Below, piece by piece: positions 1 through 11,345 of a DNA stretch of 64,000 nt. Where the stretch lies: assembly GCA_958496175.1 (NCBI GenBank), contig OY292277.1, positions 37,893,050 to 37,957,049 on the forward strand, in the 5' to 3' direction. Source of the stretch: Sisyra terminalis (Eukaryota > Arthropoda > Insecta > Neuroptera > Sisyridae). A model generated the notes under the pieces. It saw only the letters and a program-made list of their open reading frames with translations. It ran no database searches and was not told the origin of the DNA. Positions within the stretch are counted from its first letter, which is position 1. Each line of letters starts with the position of its first letter. The position numbers and the translations under genes were made by a program.

Positions 1-1352
1 ATCGTGCATGTTATTGTTTGATAGAGTATCATTGTTACGTAAATATAATACTCCTCTACAAAACGTTTTGCTTCAAGAAAAAAATATTGAATTTTTTTCT
101 TTTGATTTTCTCGATAATATACTCAAATTCCTCAAATTATTATTACTGAATGGTAATAAAAACATGGAGATTCTCTCGAGAATTATGCATACTTCTTGAA
201 GGTTTTAATCGCTTATTAATTTCAAAGTATCATTTTTCGAATTATTATTTTTATAATTAATTCAAGGAACATTGATTTGTTTCTATAATGGCACTATTAA
301 CTCTCTTAACCATGGTGATATATTTTATTACGTAGGCATTCATACCTACTAATTTATACGCAAAAGTGTGAATGTGGAATGATACATTTTATTTATCTAA
401 TCATTGATAAAATTATCAAAAATAAACCAGATTAATATGGAACAAATCGAAGATAAAAAAATAAATCGACCCAATTTACTCATGAAAACAATCTTGCATA
501 ATTTTACAATTTAAAAAACTGCCTAGCTAACTGTACTTATTTCCATAATTTTTGGGGCCACCTATCGAAAACGTAACTATCAACTAATGGACATACTTGA
601 ATCTAGTGCAAATATATCATTCAACGTTCCAGGAGACTCAACTAGCTTCATCCGGAAGAATGTAATTTATTTTAAAAAAAAAGAAGAAATTCAACGTTCC
701 AGGCCTAGTTATGGAGTTTTGGCAAAGTGGACTAAGAATGAGCATAGATTCAGGATGAACAAATAACAGCATGGAATAACTAGATTTGAGAAAAAAACAT
801 TTGTAGAAACATAACAAAAGAATTTTAAAATTGAATAGGAAGGAAATCAGAATGCTGAAGAAGCGGAATTTTTACATTATATGAATAAAGCTAAGTGATT
901 CAAGGAATTGAGAAGAGGCAAAAAAATTGCTTCCAGCAATTTCTTGCCACCTTATCTCTCTAGAACTCTTTGAACATGAATTAGAAAATATCCATAGGAA
1001 TCCAATTGGCTGCCTGTTAAAATTACCGAGCTAGAAGTGAATCTGATCAATTAGAACTAAAAAAAGCTTAGGAACGCAATAGTCCTTCTAAGATCCAGTA
1101 TAGAGAGACTAATAAAAGAGACCATGAAATCGGTACAGAACCCTCTATTGATAATTAATTGATAAGAAGCAAAGTAAGTAGAAATTATACAGTAATATTT
1201 TGAACTAGACAAAATATGCCCTCCAATGAACGTTTCTGAGTCGATAAAATTATTTCACAATCAGTGGGGCAAAAGTTTCTTCGCCAGGAATAGGTAGAGT
1301 ATCAAAAGAAGAAATATAAAGACAAGATTATTAGTGTGATATATTTTATATA
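1..1352. other. AT-rich stretch without recognised gene
   Basis: I see no gene with recognisable domains. A 63-codon open frame runs from position 8 to 199 on the + strand, but its content is low-complexity Leu, Phe and Lys and it has no family resemblance. The words attcaacgttccagg recur at about 621 and 689, a short direct repeat with no clear meaning. Confidence 0.5.
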
Positions 1353-1583
1353 TTTAGAATGCTGATCGGTGAGATGTTTTCATTGGTGAGGAGAAATAGT
1401 CTCTATCACTCCATCCGCATCCATTCCATGCATTTTACAACTTGCGTTGTATTTGAACTACTAATCTCAATAAATCTTGCTCACTCCCTCTTTTCCACCA
1501 AAATTGCATTTCGTTGTAGTTAAAGCAGCTGATCTCTGTCCGTAATAGTTTCCGTTAGGATGGAGCCTAACGGGTTCCATATT
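1353..1583. repeat. Dispersed repeat A, copy 1
   Basis: This block matches 16611-16790 over most of its length. Shared words include a gagaaatagtct segment, a ccaccaaaattgcat segment and a final taggatg-(g/a)ag-(c/t)ctaacgggttc segment. Identity looks like 75-80 percent by eye. No coding frame or terminal repeats are visible here. The second copy is inside a larger insertion with a 7-bp target duplication, so this family is probably mobile. Confidence 0.6.
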
Positions 1584-4239
1584 AGTTTTAGAATAAAGTG
1601 AATATAATTTAATAGAAAGAAAAGTTGGATCTTTAAGAGGATATATGATATAATTTATATACAAATATTTATAATCGAGTTTGAAACTTGACTTTGAAAA
1701 AACAACTCATTAAGAAACCAAAGTTTCAACAATAAGTTATATTATAAAAATACAAAAGAGATTATAAAAATCTGGCCTTACTATAAATTTGCTAGGCAAA
1801 TTAGAAAAAGAGGAGCAGAAAAATAAATATAATTAAATATTAGAAATATATATTTATTACATAGAGACAATTAACTAATCGATTTCAAGCCGGTTCGAAA
1901 TATTTCAACATTTTCATACTATTCGACGATCGGAGGTTGGATATGTGTCGGAGATAGAATATATAGAATAATTATTCAGTCGAATCGACCGATGAAATGT
2001 CTCAAAAAAGCAATACTAGAATTGGACTCTTGCATGATTTGAATTTCGAAGACAAAGTGTAACATGTGTCATCCCTAAGGGTACAAAAAAGTTAGGCGAG
2101 TGAATACACTATATCACGTTTTGGTTGCGCCTGATACTAGTGATACTCTGATATCAGATATCAGGGTCATGAAAAATTCAACAACTCGAATGCCCCATTT
2201 GAAAATACCATTCTAAATATTTAAAAATGATGGGAGGAAAAAAATATTTCTATAATATAGTTGACATTTTTTTATAAGTGGTGATCCCAATACACAATCG
2301 AACGACGACAACAATGGAAAACTACCGAGATAGTCAACCGAAGAACCAAGCAAAGTCCCTGTTTTAACCGGAGCACCCTGTTCTATGGTTTATACGGCTG
2401 GAATTTTCGTTTGGTTTGGCTGGGATAATGACTAAAAAAATTAATATTTTCATATCCTTAGCTGGACAATCACAAAATTAGTAAAGTGGAGGGCATCATT
2501 TTAAATCCACTCGTAGACTTTAGTACAATTCAATAAAAAATAATATTTTCAATAAACATAAGACAATTTCACTTCATACTCGAACTTTAACAAAATTGTT
2601 ATCTCCGTTGAAATTTATACTTTAACGTTGAATATATTGTTAATGTAACATTTAATAACGAAATTCTTAATAAGATAAGATGACTCCGATTCAAGATCGT
2701 AACAAAGACAACCATTTGGAATATTTGTATTATTTGGAAACAAAGTTTTACAAGTGAAAATATGAACTCACAATGATTAAGGATGAAAACGTTACATTGA
2801 TGATACTCAATATGGACTTTGAAAATACAAATTTATTACGTTATCCACCCATATAGACTAAAGAATAGTGATCGAGAACGAAGAGATCTTATGTCTCCAC
2901 CACAACAAATAAATATACGAAAATGAAGAATATATTATATGTTCAAGAGTTTCTCTAAACGATAACATATATCAACACCAGAAAATAAAGGAAATCAATT
3001 TCAGGAATTTCTAGAATTTCTATTAAAATAGGAAATCTTGAAGTTCTAGATAATCCTCCCAATAAGATGTATGAATATATGATATATGAACCGGGAAATA
3101 CCAAATCTTAGTACTTTCTATGATTCAACCTCGAGCCATCAGTTCCCTGAGGTCGGTCGTGAATATGTGCCATATGACAATGGGATAAATAAGATATGAT
3201 GAAATATGAACATGATGACAAAGATATGATGCTTTATATGCCCCCATTCTTGCCCCCAAGTTGAAAAAATCAAATGTCTAATGAACAATCGTAGCATAAT
3301 ACTACGTATCACCTTCGATGAAGTTCGCTATCGTTAGACACTGGTTCACGACCAGTGTTAAAGATTACAAAATCGACAGTGAAGAAAACTATCGAAAAAT
3401 GGGATTGTAACACATATCACTTCTTGTGAAATAACAGTTGAGAGGAGGGAAGAAAAACATAGCAAAAGGATGACGACAAATCCTTTTCAAGACCGCAACA
3501 ATTGAAGCTTTTTTGGATCAGGTAGTCAAAGGCAACCACTTGATAACATTGATACCAATATTGCCGTATTTATTAAAAAAGAAACTGAATCGTTTACTTT
3601 TATAATCGAAGATAATTTCAATGGATTTGTCCAAAGATGATTGTGTTTCCGATAATACTGCCCCTTGACAATGCAGCCGATGATGTCATTTTTGTAGTTG
3701 GCAATTTCAATGAAAACTATATCCATCGAAAATATAGTCTATGAAATTGTTTTCGATACTGTTGTCTATCCTTGGATGCCACTGTAGTCGTTGATTATAC
3801 TGCCGATGAAGAAATCGTTAAGCTATTCGTGAATGACTTGATTTCAAATCCGAATTGTACGTAATGAATTACATGCTCAAGATTGAAACGTAGCATGAGT
3901 CGTACTGGTTGTAATTTAAAATTGATTTTTGGAGATGAATTTTATGTTATGGGCTACAATTATTACCAAATAGAACTAGCACGTCTAATAGCGACCAAGT
4001 TTAATTGATTTCTGACGTTGTTTAATTAATTTTCTACAGAGCAAAAACAAAAAACCACAGCTACTATATATGTATATATTAAAAAATTAAAAAGCTGAAT
4101 AAAAAGATTTCATAGCCTATTATTAAACTGTAAAAATAGAAAATCAATGGTATAGTGGAATTCCAATCATAACGATTTTAACATCTATTTATAAACAATT
4201 TCGTTGCTTAGTTATATTTTAGCATTATGTTGGTGAACG
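1584..4239. other. No recognised gene; decayed sequence
   Basis: AT-rich and slightly richer in G+C at 2,850-3,850. A perfect palindromic word, ctgatatcagatatcag, lies near 2,142. The stretch 3,340-3,850 has some codon-like texture but every frame is broken by stops and I can assign no protein family. I saw no terminal repeats. Confidence 0.5.
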
Positions 4240-4385
4240 AGTAGCTATGGTGGCCGTTTCAAAATCAGAAGGCATCAGGTACTAATTGTAATTTCTAATT
4301 TTGTGCAATATTTCTAATATTTCTCGGTTTATGGATTTTATTAACTCTACAATTGCAAAAGACTTTGCAGTTATAAAGTTACAGT
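4240..4385 (+). mobile_element. tRNA-derived SINE fragment, copy 1
   Basis: The head carries the word tggtggccg followed at once by aaaatcag, so the middle of the tRNA-like head is deleted. The tail (ttctaatatttctcggtt, tatggattttattaac, ttataaag) matches the tail of the other copies in this window. Orientation is plus if the tRNA-like head is taken as the 5 prime end. Confidence 0.5.
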
Positions 4386-5234
4386 AAAAAAATATAAAAA
4401 TCGGAAGGTTCATGTGTATTTCTTGGAAAAAACGACTCAAATGGGATGGTACCACACACAGTGAAAATTTATCTGTAATGCGGATAATGTTTGCTAAAGA
4501 AACGCTTATATCTCTTGATTAATTAAAAAAGAAGAAAATATTTATACAAAATTAGCTCGTGCTTTATAGTAATTCTTTAAAACAATGTAGAAAGTTATCC
4601 AACATATGTCTTAATTAAACCATAAGCTTTGTTTAGTTTAAGTTAAATCATAATAATTTTTTTCAGAATTTTTCACCTCATACATGCAAAGTTATTACAT
4701 GAAGGGGGCACATATTTTGCGCTTTTAGAAGCATATAATATATCGAAAATCAATAATCAAAATATTTTTTTTAGTTATTTCGAAGTAATTTTTTGATTTT
4801 TTAAGGATAACGATGCTTCGGATACAATTATGTAAACTGATTTTTTTTTCATAACTGCACAGTGTAGTACTTCGTAGGCTTAAATGTTTTTTCTCGGTTT
4901 CTTTCTACAAACAATTTATAATTTTCATTATACCATCATTACAGTTATTATAGCATATAGCCTTTGGTGTTTCATTTTTAAATTGCGAGATCGATTGAAG
5001 TGAGATAGTTACGTCTATGCATTGAAAAATTCAATATATTTCTTAAATGCAAACTTATAAAAACCATTAAATGTAGTATAAAAAAAACAACTATTTTATG
5101 ACCTCCAGGGATACGCATATTTTGGGTTGAAAATTGTTAACCTATACTGTTACAAAACGGTTCAAAAAGGAATATTTCTTCCAAAAATCACCTTTATCAA
5201 ATTGGTACTGGAACTTGAACGTTTTTCTAGGTAG

Positions 5235-5411
5235 TCCGTTAATATTTTTTAATTGTTATTTACCGTCGCTTTATAACTACCGATGTCTTTAGCGATTCTA
5301 GGGTTAATAAAAAACCGTAATCGAGAAATATTAAAAATTTCCTCAATACGAGATTTGAATCCAACACTTATCAGTTTTGGTGCGGCCACCTTAACCACTC
5401 GGCCACCAGCA
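5235..5411 (-). mobile_element. tRNA-derived SINE, copy 2 (near full length)
   Basis: Read on the minus strand, the element starts CTGGTGGCCGAGTGGTTAAG, which contains a Pol III A box like that of tRNA-Ser or tRNA-Leu. A decayed B box GGATTCAAATCTCG follows about 45 bases later. The body then holds the shared tail: tatttctcgattacgg, ttattaaccctaga, gttataaagcgacggtaaa. Related pieces lie at 4240, 7192, 23800, 40785, 41003, 41521 and 44068. A 75-codon minus-strand open frame at 5371-5598 is a by-product of the SINE and not a gene. Confidence 0.75.
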
Positions 5412-6356
5412 GGCACGTTAGTATTTTGAAAAAAGCTAAAAATGAGATGTTAACGGCAACTAATGGTTTAAAAAAATTGAATACATTTTTTGGTTGAGAT
5501 ACAAACCAAAATATTGCTTTAAGAGTACAGGTACTATAGTAACAATACTTTATATATAATCTGGCAACATCTCCTTCATTATTACATTTTGAATTCAATT
5601 CACGAATTAGTTGTTAATTCAATTCTGGCGTTATTTCATTTCTTCTTTTTGGCTAAATTATCATTTTGATCGAATTATTCGCCAGCTGAATTAAAAAGAA
5701 AGTAGAGAAGATACGATACCGGATTGTACCGTTCTAAGGTATATCAAGAACGTTAAGGTATATCCCATAATGTTTTTGATATTAAACTTTTTAAACTAAA
5801 AACAAACATTAGTAATTCACTCCTACTAAAATAAAATATTTTTGTGCATTGAAAAATAATATCTAAAGGCATATTGTTTACTTTTAAATAGTCAAAGTTA
5901 TTAACTTTTTGTTAAAGTATTGATACCCATAAGAAATTTTCGACCTTCAGATTTATATGCGGGGATATATTTTTATTTTTAAAAAAATTGACCTTTTTCA
6001 ACAAAAAACTGGACAAACTTGAATGATTATTTTTTTATATATGGTACATATGATGTATACATGCTTATTACGAAAATCCCAATAAACGTCCCATTTTTTT
6101 CTAAATATTCATCATTACAAATAACAAAAAAAAACTATTATTTGATCAACTTTAAAGTGATTTTTGAAGAAAACTTTCCGATTATTGAGGATAAATACGC
6201 AGCTATTCATTATTTTGCACCTTATATTTTTTAACGAACATTCTTTACTGTTCTTTGAATGAAATCATCACTTTCACCAGACCTTCGGAATATCTTAAAA
6301 CTACGTATATTTCATTGAAAGTTTCTAAGTGGAAGAGTTGATATATTTTAACAAAA
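5412..6356. other. Region upstream of the cuticle gene
   Basis: No gene is recognised. The piece at 5650-5725 resembles 46600-46668 (ctaaattatcatt, then attcg, then aattaaaaa, then a gatacc end), so it is another dispersed repeat. The last 100 bases would hold the promoter of the cuticle gene, but I cannot point to a convincing TATA box. A 71-codon open frame at 6019-6234 has no recognisable content. Confidence 0.45.
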
Positions 6357-7691
6357 ATGAAAGCGTTTACGGTAATTTATATTTATAGAATAAAAATAAT
6401 ATAAGTGATAATAATAACATATTTATTGACACTAATCCATTTTATTAATTTAGATAATTGGAATTTTAATTATTGGAGCTGTGATTTGCAATGGCGACGT
6501 ATCACATTTAGTGGAGGTAGATAATCACGAAGTTTTATACACCACAACCACAGAACCTCCACCGCATCGTCCTTACGTATTTGGATATTCTGCAGGTCGT
6601 TTTCCTGGACATATCGATCGCACTCATAGCGAAATAAGTGATGGGACAGGAATTGTTCGAGGTAATTACAAATATTTATCTATCAAACAATTTTAGCATC
6701 TGCTAGAAAATTTTCATTTATAATACAATTTTTGAGTAAATATTAATTTTTTTCCTTGAAAACAGCTAGATTGATTTTGATGAAATTTGGTATTTAAGTT
6801 TAACTAATTGTTCTACTTACAAAAATTAATACTGAAGAAAAATAAGGGTGAGCATCCTTATGTAAATGAGAAGTAAAAAAATATTTCAACCTACACAATC
6901 GTGTGGCGTATTACTGGATAGGTCTTTAGTTAATTTTGAAAAAGATTATTAAAATTTTGTATTTAAATTTTAATGTAACAGTTGGTAAGGTATACGCATC
7001 TTAAGTGTAAAAATTGTAGACATGGATAATTTTTAAAGGGACAATTATAACTACTCTCTTGCTTTATGACAAGCGAAAAGACTAACAAACATTAATATCG
7101 ACAAATTAGTGCGTTACGTAAATGAAATCTTGGGTATTAATTATTTCTTTAGTGAATCTAGAGTTTAGAAAAATGCGTAAACTGAGGAATACTGAAAATT
7201 TACCCACTACAAGATTTAAACCCAATACCTATAGGTTTTGGAGCGGTCACCTTGACTACTCGGCCACCAGTAGTCTATATTTTATATATATTTTTTACCT
7301 AAATAAAAAAATCATTTCAGGATCATTTTCTTATGTCGATCCGCGACATCAATTACGAGTGGTCGATTACATAGCCGATAAAAGCGGATTTCATGCTTTT
7401 CTCAACAAGGACTCTTTACCTCCAAAAGATTCGGCAGCAGTAGCGGCGGCTAAAGAAAAACATTATGAATTGTACGCAAAAATCGCTAGTTCCCATGCTC
7501 ATGGTGCAGCGGAAGAAAATATTCCAATCGACACTGCCTCAGTAGCTCGTGCTAAAGTCAAACATCAAAATTTATATGAAAAAATTGCGGCTGACCACCA
7601 AAGAATTGGAGCCGAACAGGCTGCTCAACGTGCTGCTTTAGAAGCCGAATTGGAAGCTCGAAAGCTTGCTGAAGAATCCATCGTTTACTAA
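6357..7691 (+). CDS. Cuticle protein with Rebers-Riddiford chitin-binding domain
   Basis: Three exons: 6357-6371, 6454-6661 and 7321-7691, with GT/AG introns of 82 and 659 bp. The joined product is 197 residues. It starts with a classic signal peptide split by intron 1 (MKAFT / IIGILIIGAVICNG), so it should be secreted. Residues about 47-99 form the chitin-binding RR domain: YVFGYSAGRFPGH, an SEISDGTGIVRG turn, GSFSYVDPRHQ and a final VVDYIADKSGFHA. After it come two related 18-residue helical units, VAAAKEKHYELYAKIASSH and VARAKVKHQNLYEKIAADH, then an Ala/Glu-rich helix ending EESIVY. Known role of the family: structural binding of chitin in the cuticle. The short first exon interrupting the signal peptide is typical of insect cuticle genes. 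Intron 2 carries a SINE fragment. An AATAAA signal lies at 7735-7740. The RR-1 or RR-2 subclass is left open. Confidence 0.93.
7192..7270 (-). mobile_element. tRNA-derived SINE head fragment, copy 3
   Basis: Minus-strand head piece in intron 2 of the cuticle gene. It has the A box (ggtggccgagtagtcaagg) and a decayed B box (gggtttaaatct) but not the tail. It ends 50 bases before the exon 3 acceptor. It is also read as part of an open frame continuous with exon 3, so a gene finder could wrongly extend exon 3 into it. Confidence 0.65.
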
Positions 7692-7734
7692 AGTACATAA
7701 ATGCATTTTTCAAAGATGTAATTAAATTTGTAAA

Positions 7735-7740
7735 AATAAA
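7735..7740 (+). terminator. Polyadenylation signal AATAAA of the cuticle gene
   Basis: Canonical hexamer 44 bases after the stop codon. It is the only clear one before the tail of the SNAP29 gene on the other strand. Confidence 0.7.
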
Positions 7741-7741
7741 A

Positions 7742-8258
7742 GGAATTATATTTTTTTAATATTATAACATCAAATTATTCATAACAAATATTGGAAAAGT
7801 CCGTGCTCAATATAATACGAATAAAGGATACATTTAGCTTAACATAAATCTGGCTTTGATATAATTTTTGTAAATATTTTAAGAAATATACGATTATTTA
7901 CATATTGATCTAAAAACTATTTTACGTCATTTAATCAAACCTCAGTTTGTAAAAAATCAGTATCAGGGTTAAGACGCAAAATAGTTTTATTGAGTGTAAA
8001 TTGGACAATAGTTTAATAAAAGAATTAAAGTTAGATGTTTCTTATTTGAATTGTACATTTCAGTTGCTACAAAAGCTATAATGAAAAAAAAAGTAGGTGA
8101 GTTAAGATAAAACAATACAATGTATTTGCTTAAGTTACTCGAGAAGTTAAATACAAAATAACGAAACGTCTAACCTAATGTCAATTCTTTTTTTAAATAT
8201 TAAATTGTCCAATTTGCTATGAATTAAAAATTCATTGTTATATTAATTTGAATTGCTA
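7742..8258. other. Intergenic and SNAP29 3 prime region
   Basis: AT-rich spacer between the cuticle gene and the convergent SNAP29 gene. I see nothing in it apart from possible minus-strand poly(A) signals in the T-rich stretches just below 8,258. Confidence 0.5.
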
Positions 8259-9083
8259 TTATTTCTTTAGTATTTTATTCATTAATTTATTTTGTTTATT
8301 AATAGTAAGATCAGCTTTATCCGTCTTATAGGTTATATTATCAATAAGGTCATTCTGCGAATCGATTTCCGAGGACAAGTCAACTGCTAGACCTTTTAAT
8401 TTGACAATTGAATCGCACATTTCTTCCAAATTAGCATCGATAACAGCTTGGGCGCTTCGAGGTGCTGCACGACTTGAGGCTCCAAAACTCGGGGCTTCAT
8501 CTTCACTTCTAATTCTAGTTAAAGGATGAGAGCTGTAAGTATCTTTGGTTACATAATCACCGAGTTTATTTTCGTTCATGCTGGTCGATGTGGACATGGA
8601 GGGTGAAGAAACTTTGTTTGGTCCTTGAGGGTTATTGGCAGGATCATTACGACTACCGGAGAGATAATTTTTTAAGCTACCGAACACAGATTTGATTCCA
8701 TTGAGGTGTTTTTGGGAATATCGCAAAGTTGAATTTATTTCGTCTAGACGTTTATCGGTTCGTTCAAGTTGTTCACGTTGTCTTTGGAGTTCCTCGGCGG
8801 TGGCAATGCCGACTTGTTCCGAATCCCGTAATAAGCCCAAACTTCGCTGAGTGCTGTTTATTGTTCTTTCTTCGATTTCACGCTTTTGTTCCAGGAATGA
8901 TTGCTTTTGTTGTTCTAGACGACGTAATGGATCCGAAGGAGATGTATTGTTGTAGTAATTTGTTGGATTTGGTTGACGGGAATTGCGCAAAAACGTTTCG
9001 TCATCGACATCATCGTCGATGAAAAGATTTTTCGAATCGTTTATGTATCGATGACTAGACATATTCTTAAAATTATTTAACAA
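8259..9083 (-). CDS. Snap29: Synaptosomal-associated protein 29 (Qbc-SNARE)
   Basis: Single-exon gene of 274 codons. The second Met, at 9062, opens MSSHRYINDSKNLFIDDDVD, which looks like the natural N-terminus of SNAP29 and would give 267 residues. The first Met at 9083 adds only seven. The protein has two SNARE helices. The Qb helix spans about residues 55-120 (QQKQSFLEQKREIEERT, then TAEELQRQREQLERTDKRLD) and the Qc helix covers the last 65 (EEMCDSIVKLKGLAVDLSSE, then NDLIDNITYKTDKADL). The linker is Ser/Pro-rich and lacks the palmitoylated Cys cluster of SNAP25, as expected for SNAP29. Family knowledge: SNAP29 pairs with syntaxin 17 and a VAMP in autophagosome-lysosome fusion and in other trafficking steps. 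I do not see the N-terminal NPF motif of vertebrate SNAP29; NPT occurs instead. It is divergent from MED31 with 463 bp between. Confidence 0.93.
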   Translation of the reverse strand: MLNNFKNMSSHRYINDSKNLFIDDDVDDETFLRNSRQPNPTNYYNNTSPSDPLRRLEQQKQSFLEQKREIEERTINSTQRSLGLLRDSEQVGIATAEELQRQREQLERTDKRLDEINSTLRYSQKHLNGIKSVFGSLKNYLSGSRNDPANNPQGPNKVSSPSMSTSTSMNENKLGDYVTKDTYSSHPLTRIRSEDEAPSFGASSRAAPRSAQAVIDANLEEMCDSIVKLKGLAVDLSSEIDSQNDLIDNITYKTDKADLTINKQNKLMNKILKK

Positions 9084-9546
9084 ACTTCTAAGACAATTTC
9101 GACAATTTTTGACAACTCTGACACAATGATCTGATTACTAACTTACAAATTTGATTTTTGCGCCACCTAGCGACTTTCGAAACCTCCTTGAAAGTTCCTA
9201 AAAAAAAATTAAATTACTTTAATAAAAGCAATATAAAAGAAAACTACTCTCTAAAATAATGAAAAATAATCGTTTCAAAATAAAATGCTTTGAAATATCA
9301 ATAATTTTTTTTAGTAAAATCAAAAATAGGTATTAAAGTCAACCTCTAGTGTAAAATTAATTATCAAATTTAAGATGGCCAACATGAAAGTAACTAGAAA
9401 ATGATGTGTCGCTAGGTTGCCTATCACTTAAGTATGCTTACATCAATAATATTTGCTTCGTTATGGCCAATCTTTAGCTAACGCAGCGGAAAAATATTTT
9501 TGTTGAGATATTAGTTTTGTAAATATAGTTAAATAATAGGTTAAGA
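9084..9546. promoter_or_regulatory. Shared divergent promoter region of SNAP29 and MED31
   Basis: The two start codons point away from each other across 463 bp. Two inverted copies of a related word sit near the two gene ends: gcgccacctagcgac at 9160-9174 and gtcgctaggttgc at 9408-9420. The first, read on the minus strand, contains AGGTGGCGC, which fits the core of the CTCF consensus. An aagatggcc word at 9372-9380 resembles a YY1/Pho site. No TATA box is evident, as is usual for housekeeping genes. Confidence 0.55.
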
Positions 9547-11033
9547 ATGGCCAATAAAGGTATGTTCATTCTAAGTTCATATAGTTTTCAAAATTAATAA
9601 CAAAAAAACAGGTTATAAATATGTTCCAGGCGGACCTGAAACCGATGACCAACAACGTTTACGATTTCAAGTCGAACTCGAATTTGTGCAATGTCTAGCT
9701 AATCCCAACTATCTAAATTGTAAGTAGTATTGCAAACATTCTAGTTAAATTGAATTTAATACTTTTATTTTGAATGTGGGATAATTTCCATGGGTCTTGG
9801 CCTTTCAATCGTCATATAAGATTCCAGCTTTATTTTTGAATAAATCGTGATGGGCTTTGCTGTAAAATGGTTTGAAGATTTTTAACTTTAGTTTAATATA
9901 AAATTTCATTATAATTTTGCAAGAAATATGAGTTTTAAGTATATGAAGTGGAGCAAAAGTGAGCTATCATCATACAAGATTGCAGTTTTAACTTTTGGCA
10001 AATTTTGATGAGGTTTAGTTAAAAACTTTTTGATCGTAACAAAAAAAAGCATTTTCCAAAATGTGCATTTTTTAAATAAGATGAAAAGCGTCGAAAAAGA
10101 GACTAAAGGGTATAGCAGGGTTTGCAATTGAATTTTTGTAAAATTTACAAGACAAAGAAAATATAAGGTTGTCGAGCTATAATATAGGGAAAAGATTCTA
10201 AATCTGGAATGTCCTGAAATTTCATTAGTGTTTAGATTGGAAAATATATAGAAGTCATTGTAATAAGCGTATTATATTTAGAAATTAAACATTGAATAGT
10301 AAGTTCAATTGAGTTTATATGAGAATCACAAAATTGATTAAAGCCTCAAGTCGAGAAATAAATAAGGCTAGGGATAAAAGGAAATTTTAGGCTGGAAGTC
10401 AGGGGTTTTATGTTAAAGTAAACAGGAGAAGCTCAAAAATGATTCATATATTTGGTATAAAGCATAGGATAGGGGTAAAATATTAATTGTCTACAATTTC
10501 GTACAAATTTATTAAAAAAATACTATTATTTTTCAAAACAAAACCCTATTGTATTGTGTATCATTGGATAATTCTGTAACATTGAAAATGTTGCCTGTTA
10601 ATTATAAGTTGATTAATTTATAAGGTTTTATGTTTAATACAAAATATTAATCCAAAATTTGTAATTAGTTTTAGCTCAACGAGGATATTTCAAAGATACT
10701 GCTTTCGTCAACTATCTCAAATACTTGCTATATTGGAAACAGCCAGAATATGCCCGTTATCTAAAATATCCGATGTGTTTGCATTTTTTGGATTTGTTGC
10801 AATATGAACATTTTCGACGAGAAGTAGTCAACGCCCAGTGCACAAAGTTCATTGATGATCAACAGATTTTGCTTTGGCAACACTACACCCGACGACGTAG
10901 TCGTCTTTTACAAACAGCAGCATTGAATGGCGCCAATCCAGCCCAAACGAATGAACCACAACCTCCACCAGCTACTAACGGTACCGCCAACACTACCAAT
11001 AATGGAATTGGAATCAGCCAAAAAATTACGTAA
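9547..11033 (+). CDS. MED31: Mediator of RNA polymerase II transcription subunit 31
   Basis: Three exons: 9547-9559, 9612-9719 and 10669-11033. The introns are 52 and 949 bp and follow GT/AG. The joined product is 161 residues. It starts MANKGYKYVPGGPETDDQQR and carries the Soh1/MED31 core: LRFQVELEFVQCLANPNYLN, then FLAQRGYFKDTAFVNYLKYL, then LYWKQPEYARYLKYPMCLHF and LDLLQYEHFRREVVNAQC. The C-terminal tail is Asn, Pro and Thr rich and unlikely to fold. I chose the acceptor at 10668 (aattag) over the one seven bases further (ttttag) because only the first restores the conserved FLAQRGYF. MED31 belongs to the middle module of Mediator and works in the nucleus in Pol II transcription. An AATAAA lies at 11085-11090. 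Confidence 0.95.
9810..10026. repeat. Direct repeat inside MED31 intron 2
   Basis: About 60 bp at 9813-9870 (tcgtcatataagattccag, then gatgggctttgctgtaaaa) recurs in diverged form at 9967-10026 (tcatcatacaagattgcag, then gatgaggtttagttaaaaa). The spacing of about 155 bp suggests an old local duplication. It does not touch the splice sites. Confidence 0.4.
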
Positions 11034-11084
11034 ATTAAGTGTAGATTTTAAGTTAAAATGTTGATTTTGTATTTGTTTTTTTAT

Positions 11085-11090
11085 AATAAA
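11085..11090 (+). terminator. Polyadenylation signal AATAAA of MED31
   Basis: Canonical hexamer 52 bases after the MED31 stop codon, followed by a T-rich stretch. Confidence 0.7.
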
Positions 11091-11345
11091 CTCTTTTCTG
11101 AAAAATGACACAAAAATTGCATATAAAACGAATTCCTTTGATTAACTGTTTTTAATCGTTTGATGGACGTGTGTTTTGTATACGTTGTGGTATTCACCTA
11201 GATATGTTTAGTATTTCAATATAACGGTACTTTGACGTCTGTAGATTTTTGTATTTAACGCTTTGAATTGGATACTTGTAATCATTTTGGGGAGTGCGTT
11301 TCATTTGAAGACACACTAAATTAATACTTCTTGTAGTCATTAAAA

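Noticed and set aside
3340..3850. Codon-like texture suggesting an old retrotransposon
   Set aside because: All frames are broken and no conserved block could be matched.
5371..5598. 75-codon minus-strand open frame
   Set aside because: It begins within the SINE head and reads the tRNA-like sequence; not a gene.
8729..9022. 97-codon + strand open frame opposite SNAP29
   Set aside because: It is antisense to a well-supported coding region and its translation shows no family content.
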